A DNA stretch of 64,000 nt from Monosporascus cannonballus. Taxonomy: Eukaryota; Ascomycota; Sordariomycetes; Xylariales. Positions within the stretch are counted from its first letter, which is position 1. Each line of letters opens with the position of its first letter. The notes under the pieces are model-generated. The model was not told where the DNA came from, searched no databases, and saw only the letters and a list, made by a program, of their open reading frames with translations. Both the position numbers and the translations under genes were made by a program. The DNA is taken from contig QJNS01000089.1 of the NCBI GenBank assembly GCA_004154925.1, forward strand, positions 186,001-250,000, read 5' to 3'. Shown here in pieces: positions 11,786 to 24,012 of the stretch.

Positions 11786-12245
11786 CGGTGAAGCGTCTCG
11801 CCGGTCCAGGAGCAAGCGGCACGGCAACGATGTGGAAATGGTGGGCAAGGACCCCGCTGGGAGCATGGGGAGAACGAGAACGAGGGGTAGACGGGCGCCG
11901 AGACCACCGTCCCGCAACGGGACCGGCCGGATGTCTACCTCGTCGATGCCGGCACCAACGACCGCGCGCTGAACATCGACATTCCCAGCGCCGGCGGCCG
12001 CACGGGCGCCCTCGTCGACTACCTCCGGGGGCCCACACTCGACGCCACCGTCCTGCTCTCCACGCTGCTGCCCAACAGCGACGCGGCCGTCGACGAGCAT
12101 TTCAGGCGCCTGTCGAGGTGCACCAAGCCGTCGGGGCCTGCCCATCGTGCCCGTCTACTTCCAGGGCGAGGGCCGCCTCACCCCGGACGACATCCAGGAC
12201 GGCACGCCCCCCAGCGACGAGGGGCACGCGACGGTGGGCCCCGAT
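11786..12245 (+). pseudogene. SGNH/GDSL-type hydrolase relic
   Basis: The middle frame (about 11910-12110) reads PDVYLVDAGTND followed by a DYLRGPTLDATVLLSTLLPN stretch. This is the central block of fungal secreted SGNH acylhydrolases. Upstream, VEMVGKDPAGSM is in another frame, shifted at the G run 11867-11870, and a TAG lies at 11888-11890. Downstream, near 12130, the frame shifts again, and a third frame continues with PIVPVYFQGEG and DGTPPSDEGH. The catalytic His of the usual DGTHP motif is replaced by Pro. The first block with the nucleophile Ser (GDS) was not found. The gene is therefore a fragment with at least two frameshifts, one stop and a lost catalytic residue. Confidence 0.7.
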
Positions 12246-12941
12246 TCGGTTCAACGGCCAACTGATGCCGATGCGAGGGACTTCCTTCAGGAGGCTGTAT
12301 AGGATGCCTTGATTACGCTGTTGGAGTAGGATGGAAAGCTGGAGGGTTCCTGGCTGCTTGGAGATTGGGAATTCTTATTGCCCGATCGGGTCTGGTGTCT
12401 CGGCATCGAATTTGCTACCTGTCGTGCATTTTATTATAAGAAGGCGTATATAGGGGTACATCTACCTATGATAAAAATGATATTGCACTCCATTTGTTTA
12501 GATAGCGCCGGTCTTTGATTTCTCTGAGTAGTTGCCCAGAATAGCACTCGCTTCTAGGGGCTTGATAACATGCTCCTACATTAACTACATCATGTCTCAA
12601 CTTTGGATAAGTAGTCAGGATTCTTACAAAAGCGGTGTGTATTGCAGGCGTGGCCGCCATTGACCTAATGGGAGCAGTAAAGTCTAACACGTCAGGTTGT
12701 CCTCACCACAGAGGCCCGTGAACGGTGGAGTTCCGCCATTTAGCATATTTTGATCCCCTCCGGCACCGTTGCTAACTGATGACGCATCAAAATTTAAGTT
12801 GTATAGGCACAAAGCCGGGGTATCCGCGTCGTTCAAGGCAAAATCTGTAATCCAGCCCCTCCATGAATATATAGAGGCCGCCGCTGAACGGGGGCAGCGC
12901 AGCCGCTTCCTGCCGCAAGTCCCCCGGGTTTACCCAACCCT
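12246..12941. other. Intergenic region downstream of eIF2B epsilon
   Basis: No gene is recognisable. It lies 3' of the eIF2B epsilon gene and 3' of the SGNH relic, and presumably holds the terminator of the former. Confidence 0.5.
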
Positions 12942-15190
12942 CTAATCCTCCTCGTCGTCATCCCCCCCGCTCTCGCTCTCCTCGTCCGCCTCCTCGAGCC
13001 ACTCCACGAGCGCCCGGCACTTCTGGCGCACGGCCTGCATCTCGGCGCCGCCCTCCTGGCTGCGCGCATCCTTCCACCAGGCCAGGATGCCCTCCTCCTC
13101 GACGATGTCGAGGTCGTAGAGCTGCTGTAGTAGGGCGGCTAGGAGATTTCCGACCTTGGCTTTTTCGGTGTCCCCGGCGGCGACCCTGGCGCTGGACGCG
13201 GCCGCCTTCTGGAGCGCGAGCGCGAACTCGACCTGCTCGGCGCGCACCGCCACGTCGCCGACGCCGTACTCGGCCACGAAGGCCTTGGCGCCCTCGCGCG
13301 CCGTCAGCACGTGCTTGGCTGCCTTGGTGGGCTCCATGGCCCCGTGCTCCGAGGTCACGAGCTCCACTCCGCGCCGCACGAACGCCGTCGCCACCGCCCG
13401 CCGCATTGCCGCGTCCGACGCGTTGCTAGCGAACCGGAGCGACGTGAACTCAAGCCTCTCCGAGTCGAAGCTGCCCGATGTCCCGCGCAGAACGTCCAGC
13501 AGGCCGTGCACGGCGTCCGAGTGGAATGAGCCGGAGTTTCGGTTTCCGGAGTCGTCCGAGGCGAAGGAAGACAGTCTAGACCTCCGCCCTTCTCGGCTGG
13601 CCGATAGGGATGCGGCATCGGAATCTTGGTCAGCTAGGTCGTCCTCATCCGCCAGCGTAGAGACGGAAGAGGTGGATATGTTGAACTGTTCCAGGGAGTA
13701 TATGAGTGACTTCTGTAATCTGGACGGGTCGTCATCCTCGGCCTCGTCGCCTTCCGGATCTCTGAAGAATGCTCCCTTCCCTTGTGGGCCGACTATACTG
13801 CTGTCGGAGGAGACCGGTTCGGAATCGGCGGAAAGTAATGAAATTGGTGTGGAAGCCTTGACGGTCGTCCTCTCGCTAATTTGGACACCGGAGGCCAACA
13901 GACAACCGTCACCGATTTCGGCCTGTTTCCCAACAATTACGGCATCGCCGATGATGGCGTGTCGTACAACGGCTCCATCGTCGATTACTGCATCGCCCCA
14001 AATAAAACTATCCGTTATCCTGACATTGCTGCCAATTTTGCAATTCCGGCCAATGACGCTGTTAATAACCGTGCTGTTATTTCCCACGTGGGTGTCTTTC
14101 CCAAGCATAGAATTGGTTACCTCGCACTCTTCCCCGAGGACGACGTCGTCTTCTTCGTACCGGTTATGACCTCGAGACTGATATGTCTGATCCCTCATCA
14201 AGTTGGAATCCGGGAGGAAAGGATACGCCCAGCCGCTTAGTAGATCGCGACTGATGGCCTCATACATCGGAAGATTGCTTGCCCTTGCGCCGTAACCACC
14301 GTTGACGATATCCACGTGTATCAGCTTCCCATTCAATTCCCAGTCCTTCAGAATACCGTGGAGAAAGTTGGCGCGGGGAAGCTCGTAGTCGAAACTATCA
14401 GACCAAAGGGCCAGCACGTCGGGCGTACATATGTCAATCTGAGGATCGACTAGATCTGTCCGCAGCTCGATTTCAGGGTTTTTCAATATCTCGGTATCCA
14501 AAGTGGTGTAGTGTTCGCTCTGTAACGGGTGCATCTCCTCGTAATGAAGACATCTCTTCGTTCTCGGGTCGATTACAAAGACGGGGGTAGTGCCGTTCGT
14601 CTTCGTATGATGTTCTTCCTCTCCTGCTTCGCGTAGGACTATAGTCATACAAGAATCTCGGTTTGCTTCTCTGCGCGCCTTGTGGGCGGCCAGGGTGGCA
14701 TCAAGGGAGATATTGGCGACAACGTCCCCTTGCACGAGCACGAAGTCCCCCGACATTATGCTTCGTTTGTCGAGATCTCGGAGGAAATCACCTATTGACT
14801 GCGCATTTGAGACGCGTATAAACTCCAGAACCGAGAACGGACATGACTTATGCGTCGGCGACCACCGAGAGGTCTGGATGTGCTCTTCAATCTGCTCCTG
14901 GTGTGCGCCACAGTATACGAAGACCTCCTGGACACCGTTCATCGCGAGGAACTCCAGGGTGTACTCGATGAGGGGCGTGTTCGCAAGAGGCAGGAGGCAC
15001 TGGATTGCCGGTTAGTCAATTGGAAACTTGGAGGTTATTGTTTCCTAACCCTCGGCTTCTCCAGAGTGAATGGTCTGAACCTGGTCTGGAACGAGTCGGC
15101 AATAACCACAGCTTGCAATATATCTTCCCTCTTCTCTTCCGCCCCAGGCTTACCGGCCTTCTTGCCGGACGGCCCGGCTCGAGGCGCCAT
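12942..15190 (-). CDS. GCD6: Translation initiation factor eIF2B, epsilon subunit (catalytic GEF subunit)
   Basis: Exon 1 (15190-15050, 47 codons) and exon 2 (14999-12942) are joined over a 50-bp GT-AG intron, phase 0. They give 732 residues, close to yeast Gcd6 (712). The first exon ends in FTLEKPR, continuing into CLLPLANTPLIEYTLEFLA, the start of the nucleotidyltransferase-like domain. Left-handed beta-helix hexapeptide repeats lie at about residues 320-420 (VVLGEECEV, STVINSVIGRNCKIG). An acidic, Ser-rich linker follows, then the C-terminal W2/HEAT domain with LYDLDIVEEEGILAWW and a very acidic tail (EEADEESESGGDDDEED). These acidic boxes bind eIF2 beta and catalyse GDP-GTP exchange on eIF2. 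The protein works in the cytoplasmic eIF2B decamer and is the target of general amino-acid control. Confidence 0.96.
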
Positions 15191-18100
15191 AGCAAATGCT
15201 CCTTCTTCGTAAATCTACTGTTTGATGTCGTTTGCATAAGAAATCGCGACGTCTAGTTTCGTAGTAACGTAGTATTCGTCGGTCATGATGTAGGCCGGAT
15301 GTAGAGTTAAAAAGTGGGAGATGGGTCAATGGGACTTGTGACTCAGAAAAGTTATGGAGGGGCAGTTGAGAACGAAAGTCCCACTAGCCACATTTGATGT
15401 CACTCACTCGCACAGCCACATTTCCACTTGTCACTGTTGAAGCCACAGGGCCGGGCATCCGTAAGGTGAAACTACAGAAATTGGCCGATGGCAGGAACAG
15501 GGAGCGGCATGGCCTATGCCCTCTAACCAAAGCCAATTTTCTTCGCAACGAGAAGACCATGCTTACAACTCACCATATCTGCCGGGAGATGGCTTCTTGC
15601 CGGAATCAGAGGGCCAATAGGCGAAAAGGGAAAGAAAAAAGTATATTCGACCAGCTTTCACGCCAATGTATTACTCCGCCAACCCATCCCCATCATAGCC
15701 TAATCCCCGCGCGGGAGTCCTCTATTTTCCCCGCCGGTATACGAGCCGGGTCTCTTTGCACTTCGAGCTTGCGATTTCCCCATAAGGGTCCAGAGGATCC
15801 GGGAAAGGTCGTCCGCCGTGTGCATAGTTGTAGCCTCAGATATAGGGTCCAATCAACGTTACAAGCCCATGATAAGTCTAGAACACGCAGCGTGGTACAT
15901 GTCCTTTAAGGGGCTGCGGCGCAGCTGGCAGTTGTGGGAACATGGCAGGTACGGTTCGGGACAATACATTCAATCGACCGTAAATCGCGCTGATGCCGAA
16001 TTGGCCGACTCTGCACGGATTCCGAGCAACTTCAATGGCCGCCTGCGGAATGGGTCTGACGAAAATCCTCGGGCAATATGAGTTATTCCATGAGCAAGCA
16101 ATGGCATTTCGCCGATACCGATGATTTACACGAGCTGCTGAGTGGCAGAGCGCAGCTATGCCCCTATGTATTCGAGCGAGCTAGGCCGAGGTCGACGGAT
16201 TTGTTTTGAAGCCGACACTTCAGCAGGGAGACTGTATAACAACATCATGATAGAATCCTAAGACAAGTGAATCCTTTCTGGACCTTTATGCAAGAGACTT
16301 TCTCTAAGTAAGCGGTTGCAGGAATACCAACATGTCCGCGACTGCCCCAAGGGAGGTTATACCCATATATGACTCATATAGCCCTTATTAGCCCCATCCA
16401 TTGAGTACCCCGCGTGCTCAGATAGAGCAAAATCGTGGCTGCGCAAATCGGGGATGAACACCCGGCCTTGTATCCAGACTCACACATCGAGCCACCACTT
16501 GGCTTGGTGAAGAAGACGCTCACTCCCTCGAGAAGGTCGGCGCGCGGTTGCCGCGGGGAAAAGGAGACACTATGGCTACATAACGAATCGCGGCTGTTAG
16601 TAGTCAAGGCTGATCCGTACCTGATTTCGCCATAGCGTATAATGAAATGTCTGGCTCTGCAAGGCAAGTAGACTGAGGTATGCACACTCGTCCGCAGATC
16701 TAGTCGAGGTCGCAGCAGCCAACCCTGGATGACATCCGATATCTTCATCTATTATTGTTATTTATTTACCCTCCTGGCGCTTTCGTCGCTGCAGGCTCAA
16801 CGCGTTGAATACTGCAGTGCATCCGGGATTGGCCAGGCCGGTGCGGGCGGCGCAGGGCAGTGTGATTATAACATGAGCTCCTCTCCAAGCGTGAGACGAC
16901 GTACTTATGTTCGGGGTGGCAGGCGGGCAGCGCCAATTGGCTTGTGTGCGGGTTTGCGCTTATTCCCCGGAATTTCTCTCCCTCCATCCTGAAACCTTGC
17001 CAGGACGTAAACAAAATAATATTCACGCGCTACTCTTACTCCCTTATACATCGGCAATATAACATTAATAGATAAGCCATGTTGTATCTGCCGACTCCAA
17101 AATATCCATCACTTAATAGGTCAATGAGAAGCGCGTTAACAATATCAATACCCTCTTTTTAAGTGTTTTGGTTAATGATCTACAACCTTCGCAAATAGTT
17201 GCGTCGGAATAAGCTGCTATGAAGTAGTGTGGAAGGTATGTCAATCGTTTTGTCGACGAGTCGCCTGCCTCGCGTGATTGCCGGGGTCCGGGACCGGGGA
17301 ATGCACGTGTGGTCGAAACGAACCGAACGGTCTAGGCTGGGCCCGCCGGCGCCGCCAAGACCTCCCGCGCGGCGATCGTCGAGGTCCAGACCGCGGCGGA
17401 CCGGGCTTGGGTGTTCCACATGGGAACGCACACATCCATCGCGTTTCTCGGCCCCAGCGCACTGGGGAATCCATCTCGGGTCTAGCTTACATGCGATATT
17501 TTATCTCTCCTTCCTCTGAGGGTTCAGCATCTGTGTGTGGCCTTCCTCCTGCCTTTCCCTTCCCGTTGGCTCTTCTCCCCTCTATTCTGTCGCAAGTAGA
17601 ATACCAAAACGAACAAATAACCAGGAATAACTAAATGCTCCGGTTTGAAGATCAGTGGCTGAGCGCTGTATATAACATCGGAAACCAAACATGCCGAGAG
17701 CCCCCCGGTTTCGGGCGCTGCGCCTACCTGCTGCACATCCCGTGTATCCCACCCGGGGTTCGCTGTCACCCGCCTCACCGCTTGTGCGAACCACGACCAA
17801 GCATTGTAAGCGTCATAGTCTCATTACCTAGTGCCCCCATCTAGACCGACCCATCAAACCCGTCATATTAAACCCGGGAAAACTGGAGCCATGCTGGTCT
17901 GACACATTTCCAACGAACTTCCAGGACGAGCCGGCCCACCCTGACTCGTCCCCGAGGTGGGCTCATCTCGTCTTATGGTACATACGCATCTCTGCCTTCC
18001 TTGCCTACTTAGTGGCCAGTAAGTATGTATGAGTTACCTAGAACCGGGAGCGTGGGAAGGGAAAGAGGGCGAGGTTCGTAGAACGCTTCATTCAGAGCGC

Positions 18101-20632
18101 GATCTTGATGGAGGGAGGGGCCCACGCGACAGGGGGCGGGAGGGGCGGAGAGGACCCTTTGTACAGAGTATAGACCACCAAGGCTCCCCCTAAGCCTTAT
18201 CTGGCTGTGACCTACTCCACGTGCGTGCAGCTCTAGCCTCCATGTAGGTAGGGATTCTGCATGACATGGTGCAGGTACGCCCGGTTCTGGAGCCGCCTGG
18301 CTGGCTGCGATGGGGGTTCCAGAAGCCATGGCGCGGCTCGGCGTGCCTACGTGCATGGAGTCCGCGAGGCAGACAACCCACAAGATAAGATTAATAGTTA
18401 CCTACGTAAGCGCATCGAGTACATACGTACGGCTATCACGGCTCAGTAGTGGTACGTAATAGAATCAGATAAAACCCTCGCGTAGCCTGCGGTTGGGCAA
18501 TCAGAGACTGCCCGGATGATGTGCATACACAAGAGTACTAAGTAGGTAGGTAGATATATATACCAAGTACATCTGCATATCATGTAGGTATAACAGGCAC
18601 TTGGCCAGGCTGAGGATGTTCTCATGTTCCCTTCCCACCAACGAGAGTCACTAGGTGGAATCTATACGCTGCCGCGAGATCCTTGTTGTGCTCGCCCTTC
18701 TCTCCCTTTCATTTCATCAGTCGCCACAACAACAACACGAGATACAGGAGATCCCGCCCGCATCGGTCGGTGCCCGCTCCGGACGTACTCCCACCCCATT
18801 AGGGTCGGGCCGCGGTAGTGGTTCGATCAATGACATATCAATCGGGCCCCAGCGGCGACTGACTAGGCCGCATGAGCTACTGCCCAGTTTAGCTTTAATT
18901 AGCCTCCTCCAACTCGATAGAGTGGCAGGGCAGGGCTTGGTACGTTTCTAGTCAAGCCCAGGGGGCGATCTTCCCATTCCCTCTCCCCCCCTTCTTACAC
19001 GTTTCCCCCTCGTGCGTTATCTGATGCCCCATATGGGTGGGATGCGATGGGGACCATGTGCGTATTATCGGTGTCGCAAACATACATTAGCGCGGCCCTG
19101 GTCTGATGAGCCTGCTATGCCAATTCCAGATTTCCCATTTGCTTCCTATCTATTTATTACCCAGCCACCCGTTCGTCTGTCCGCTTGCCTGCCCGTCTCG
19201 CTAGCTTCCGTCGTTGTTGCGGCCGTTTGTGTTACAGCAGGTATACATACAAAAGAAATGACTCGGCTGCCATATATATAGTGTCGGGTGCGAGTCGTGT
19301 GCCAACAGTTACGACAGACTCCCCTCACATATAACTCAAGGAAAAACGTCCGGCTACGGAAGTCCGGGCCTTCTCTTATACATACATACTTAAGTGCCCA
19401 GGTATCCCCTTTCCGTTCCCTCCCTCACTTTCTCATATTGGGACCCGCACGCTTGTCATGCATGCATGCTATCTATGCGGAAGTAGTCTAGATCACTCTA
19501 GCCCTTTCCATGTGTGGGCGTAGACTTATTTGCGGGATGATGTATTATATTACCATTTCATCCATGAGTCACCTCCCCCATTTCTCATTGGTTTCCGCAT
19601 CCTGTTCCTCCTCTTGAACTCTCCTCGGTTTCAGACCCGCTTGCTTTATTTCGCTTGTATTCTGCTCTATTACTCCTCTTCTCCTCGGCTTTCGATTCTC
19701 CTTTCCTGCTCTACAATACTGGACCATCGATCGATACGAAGCGACGGCATGGCCTCCCGAGTCGGTGCGCGACTTGACGCTCCTCACTTGATGGATATCC
19801 GGAACGATTGATGATGGACGATGACGGAACTCATCTGGTCACGAGGTTGCGAGGGTTATACGGGACAAGGACTGCTACGCCTGGGTGAAACTCGAAGGGG
19901 ACTCTCTGGAATATCGATCGATTCTGTCTCATTTCCCACATGCACTCCGAGACTGAAAAGTTAGACCAGTCCCAACCCCACGCGTCTCACGGCGCGGGGA
20001 CGACAACACAAGGACGGAGCTGGAGGCGAAACCGCCCCCAATTTTCTCTAGTTCCCCGGGTACCGTTCACCTTTTCCTCATTATCTAGTGCGCCGACAAG
20101 GTCAAACCCTGTCCGCTCGCATCCGTTTCCGCCCGTTCGCTTTCTAACCGGACATGAACACGCCATCATCCCCTGGCTGACGACTCCATTTTCTTTTCTT
20201 TAAGAAAGGCAATTTGCATGAAATATGGACTACATTATCGCTTAGTCTCCACCCGTTCCGCCCCCCTAGCAGTGTACTTTTTTCAAATGTGCTGACTGTT
20301 TCGGCCGAGACCCGCTTCCTATTCCCTTAAAGCTCATTCTGTCTCTCGTTCTCCGCTCGCTACTATGCAAATGCGAGCCACGGTACCGATAAGCAAAGGT
20401 ATTCCAAGATCTAGATCAGAGGTCCCTCGACCCAAATGCGCATATGGTCCGATGTATCCAAAAGAGATGGTCCACTCGCAAAAGGAATGCTTGACGCCGA
20501 CGGTTTGCGAAATCGTCCAACACAGATCGACTGAGTATATATATTTATCTGGAGCACCTTACCCGGCGCTGGAATGATGGTGATTATATACAAGGATGGA
20601 GATCATGATGATGTAGTTTTTCCGAAAGGTCG
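15191..20632. other. Long intergenic region between eIF2B epsilon and SKN7
   Basis: For 5.4 kb I see no exon with family resemblance on either strand. Open frames are all short and of odd composition. There are pyrimidine-rich tracts (about 19580-19700 and 20270-20360) and short GTAGGTAGGTAG runs near 18540. The region contains the promoter of eIF2B epsilon and the 3' side of SKN7. An unrecognised non-coding RNA is possible but not supported. Confidence 0.5.
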
Positions 20633-23140
20633 TCACTGGTGATACCCTCCTTGGGGCCCAAAGATCCGCTGCCGCTTCTCCGGGGGACCGTCTGGACGTT
20701 GGAGGCCGTCGGACAGCCGTGGATGGTGATGGGATGGCCCGCCCATAGTGGGCATCATATGGCTTGGGTATTGCTGCGGCTTCTGGCTTCCGCCTGGGGT
20801 TAAAGCCACCTGCGAGCCGCTGCCTGCGCCCAGGTATCCTTGGTCTTGACTTATTACCGGGGAAGCCTGTGGCATCTGGCTGGGGGAGTTCCAGGATGTG
20901 CTGGTGGCCGGCGACTGTACCGGAGTGGTCTCGAACTTGTTTACCCCTGTAGATGATGTCGCGGAGAGGGGCATGGCCATCCCCTGATTCTGGTACGCAC
21001 CCGGCGTTGGGCCGGGCGCTGAGCCGCCGTTCGGATACATCGCCTCCATCATGTGCTCCGGAGGAGGGTTTCGAAGGAACTGGGCCAGGTGTTTCCTGAT
21101 CTTGCCGATCATTCCCTCCTTGGTGAACGGCTTGGCCAGCACATCTCGCATACCTGGCGAGCGGTCAGCATACGTCGGGCCACGGGGTCGGGGCGGTCCA
21201 CGTACCCCAGTGGAAATACATCTCGAGATCCTGCTGGTTAATATTGGATGTCATGGCGATGATCGGTACATTTGGCATCACCTCCCGGATCATAGCAGTG
21301 GCCGACACGCCATCCAGCTGGGGCATGACGATATCCATGAAGATCAGGTCGTAATAATTGGGTTTCTGGTTGACTTTGTTGACAGCCTCGATTCCGTCGC
21401 GCTACATCAAGCATTAGCAACTTATTGCGGCAGCAGCATCTCTAGAGCAGGACTACATACCGCAACCTCGACTCCACAGTCGTACTGGGCGAGAAATTTG
21501 GATCCGATTCGGGAACAAGTCTTGTCGTCTTCCACAAGCAGGATGACCGGTTTCTTCATGCCCCACGGGCTACCGGCTTGCGAAGCAGCCCCCGGTGGGG
21601 TCTGCGCGTGCATGGGAGCTGCGGCGACCTCGGGACCTGCGCCCATGGACTGTTCCTGCACCGGCCTGTTGTAAGGGATGTTGCCCATATGCTCGGCTGC
21701 AAACGGGTCAATCCCGATGTTCTGGCCCACCGGGTAGACAAGGTGTCGCATATCATTCAGGGCATCATGCATGAACGGATTAAAACCATTCGCCCCAGGT
21801 GGTCCCATCATGGAGGATGATGTTGCCGACTCCGGAGAGGCACCGGGCTGGTGAGCGTAGGCAACGGACATCCGCTTAAGGTCCTGGTCCGCGCTGTGTT
21901 CTATGGGCAGGCTGTTCAATATTTCCCGAGCCCGGCGCAACTCCACGGCCGCCTCCTGGGTCCCGTCGGGGAGGTAGCTTCCGCTGTTGCTTGCGTTATA
22001 ACCTGGGGTCGGGTGACTGGGTTGATTCGATGACGCCGAGTTCCTATTTTCCCTTCTGTCCTGTTCCATCTTGCTGAGATGGTTGATCAGCTCATTGTGG
22101 ACCTGCTTCTGTGCGCCGATTAACCTCTGGAGATGAAGTATCTCTTCGGCGAACACCCTATTCGCATTGACGAGCTCGCTATACGATTCCTGCAGCTGCT
22201 GGACCTGGTGCTGGGTAGCAGCAAGCGTCTCGCCCAGAACGATGACTTGCTGGTTGGTGGCAGCGGTCTGCTGGTCATCGGCAACCTGTGGCTTTCTCGG
22301 AGCTGGTGCTTTCCTCCTGATGTTGTCAAGATTGTCCTTCCTGTCGGCCCGGAATTCGGGATGCCTGAACTCCCATGCCTGCACCCGGTGTTAGTAACAA
22401 CGATTCTCGCTAGCCATGTCGCGATTTGAGCCAACTCTTACCGATGATCCATATGGCGATTGGCCATTCTCCTCGTTGTGCCGAACCTTGTGGAAGTCGT
22501 ATTTGTTAAGCTGACGGACGAAACTCGCGAAATTACTGTGCTTGAAGTGTTTGGGGAGAATCGTCTTGGTAAATTTCTCGTTCTGGACCGAAAACAGTAA
22601 CAGTCAGTCTATATTGGATGCACATAAGTAACTGGGTCATCCCAGCGAAGCGCAGACCAAAGCCAGAAGGCATAAACTTACTTCGAGGACAACAAAGCTG
22701 TCGCCTTGGTCACCCCATCTGACTACTTCACTATATTGGGGATCTTCCAGCATCCTGCGACGTGGACAAATCTGTTAGTATTTGTGAGGCAGCGATCCCG
22801 ATGCAACATTATCTCTAGGATGTACGCAGGACAAGGCTCATCCACGGTTGAGAAGGGGGCAACTATGTCGGAGAGGGGGAGGAAATATTCACTTGTATAG
22901 TTTGCGAACCTGAAACCAGGCAAACAGCCATCGTTAGCAACGTTACAGTAATAACAACAATAGCGTATTGATGATGCACCCATCCGCAACAAAGAACGTT
23001 AGACGGCAGCGGCCCGAGTCTCGTCTCGGGTATGTAAAATCAATCAACCAATACAGCTACATAGGTCGGATACTCACAAAGTCGCTAGAATTATTGCCAG
23101 CGCCTTGGGCCGCAGGGCCGGATTCCCCCTCTGGTGGCAT
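20633..23140 (-). CDS. SKN7: Stress-response regulator transcription factor SKN7/Prr1 (HSF domain plus receiver)
   Basis: Seven exons join in frame: 23140-23078, 22909-22893 (17 nt), 22754-22682, 22582-22442, 22378-21461, 21401-21206 and 21153-20633. They give 642 residues. The HSF-type DNA-binding domain spans about residues 19-115, with [37 protein letters not shown] and [10 protein letters not shown] coiled coil follows at about 140-205. The response-regulator receiver domain spans about 376-485: acidic pair 382-383, phospho-acceptor Asp427 (LIFMDIVMP) and conserved Lys477 (LAKPF). A Gln/Pro/Ser-rich tail of about 150 residues closes the protein. In fungi, SKN7 takes phosphate from the Sln1-Ypd1 relay and, with Yap1-type factors, drives oxidative and cell-wall stress genes in the nucleus. 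All key residues are present. Confidence 0.95.
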
Positions 23141-23903
23141 CTCGAGAATGATTTGGGCGGATCTATGCCCCAAATAGAGCGACTACGACTGTTGAAGGCC
23201 GAAAGGATAGTGATTCGGCGGCGTGTAAACTAAGGCTCGAATTGCGTGATGTGATCGTGAATGCGACCTCGGATTCGACAGCTTCCAGGTGGGAAACCAG
23301 ATGGTCTTACAAGTGGCGAAGCGAAGTCGGCGGGAAATCTGACCTCGTTAACGTAGAGCTTAGGTAGGAGCCCGAAGAGACGGTGAGGTCGGTTACGGGT
23401 CGCGCTCGTTCGGTAATCCGGCTTAATAGTGTCGTATCGTGGGATCGCGGTCTATCGGGCCGGGTTGCCCTTCCGAAACCAGATAAAAGGAACGGCACGG
23501 CACTGATGCGACCCCAAAGCTCTCTTGCTCTCTCCCTCTCTCTCGGCTTCTAGGTGGTATTAAGTTCGGGTTGAGCGAGGTCGGGCGCAGGATAAACACA
23601 TGCGCAAAATTGATGGAGAAAATAATTAATTGAGCGCTGCACCAAGAGGCTCCAGCGACTCCAAATGCCTCGCTGTCTTGGCCGTTGACGTAGCGATACG
23701 AGCGGGAAGAGATAATGAATGGCCCGACCGCTGCCTCGGCTGGGAATTGACTTTTTTTGAGCAACGTTGTTTGGGTTTGGAGATCCAGCAAGGCGGTGTC
23801 CGCCTTGAGAGGGTTTAGCCTGTGTCGCTCAGCATCGAATTGGAACCGACCCGAGGATTTATTTAACGTTAAAAGCTTCGGTCATCGGGATTGCCATATG
23901 CAG

Positions 23904-24012
23904 TTTGTAGTTGTGGTTGTAGTTGTAGTTGTAGTTGTAGTTGTAGTTGTAGTTGTAGTTGTAGTTGTAGTTGTAGTTGTAGTTCAGTTGTAGTTGTAAT
24001 TGTAGTTGTAGT
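23904..24012. repeat. Hexanucleotide satellite (TTGTAG)n
   Basis: About 18 tandem copies of TTGTAG, with a few variants (TTGTGG near the start, a TTCAG interruption near 23984, TTGTAA near 23998). It lies 760-870 bp upstream of the SKN7 start codon. The poly-valine open frame over it is only the translated repeat. Confidence 0.95.

Noticed and set aside
13156..14169. 337-codon antisense frame over eIF2B epsilon
   Set aside because: It is a mirror frame of a well-identified gene, with low-complexity Ser/Ala/Thr composition and no domain.
23757..23993. Poly-valine open frame
   Set aside because: It is the translation of the TTGTAG satellite and has no start context or homologue.
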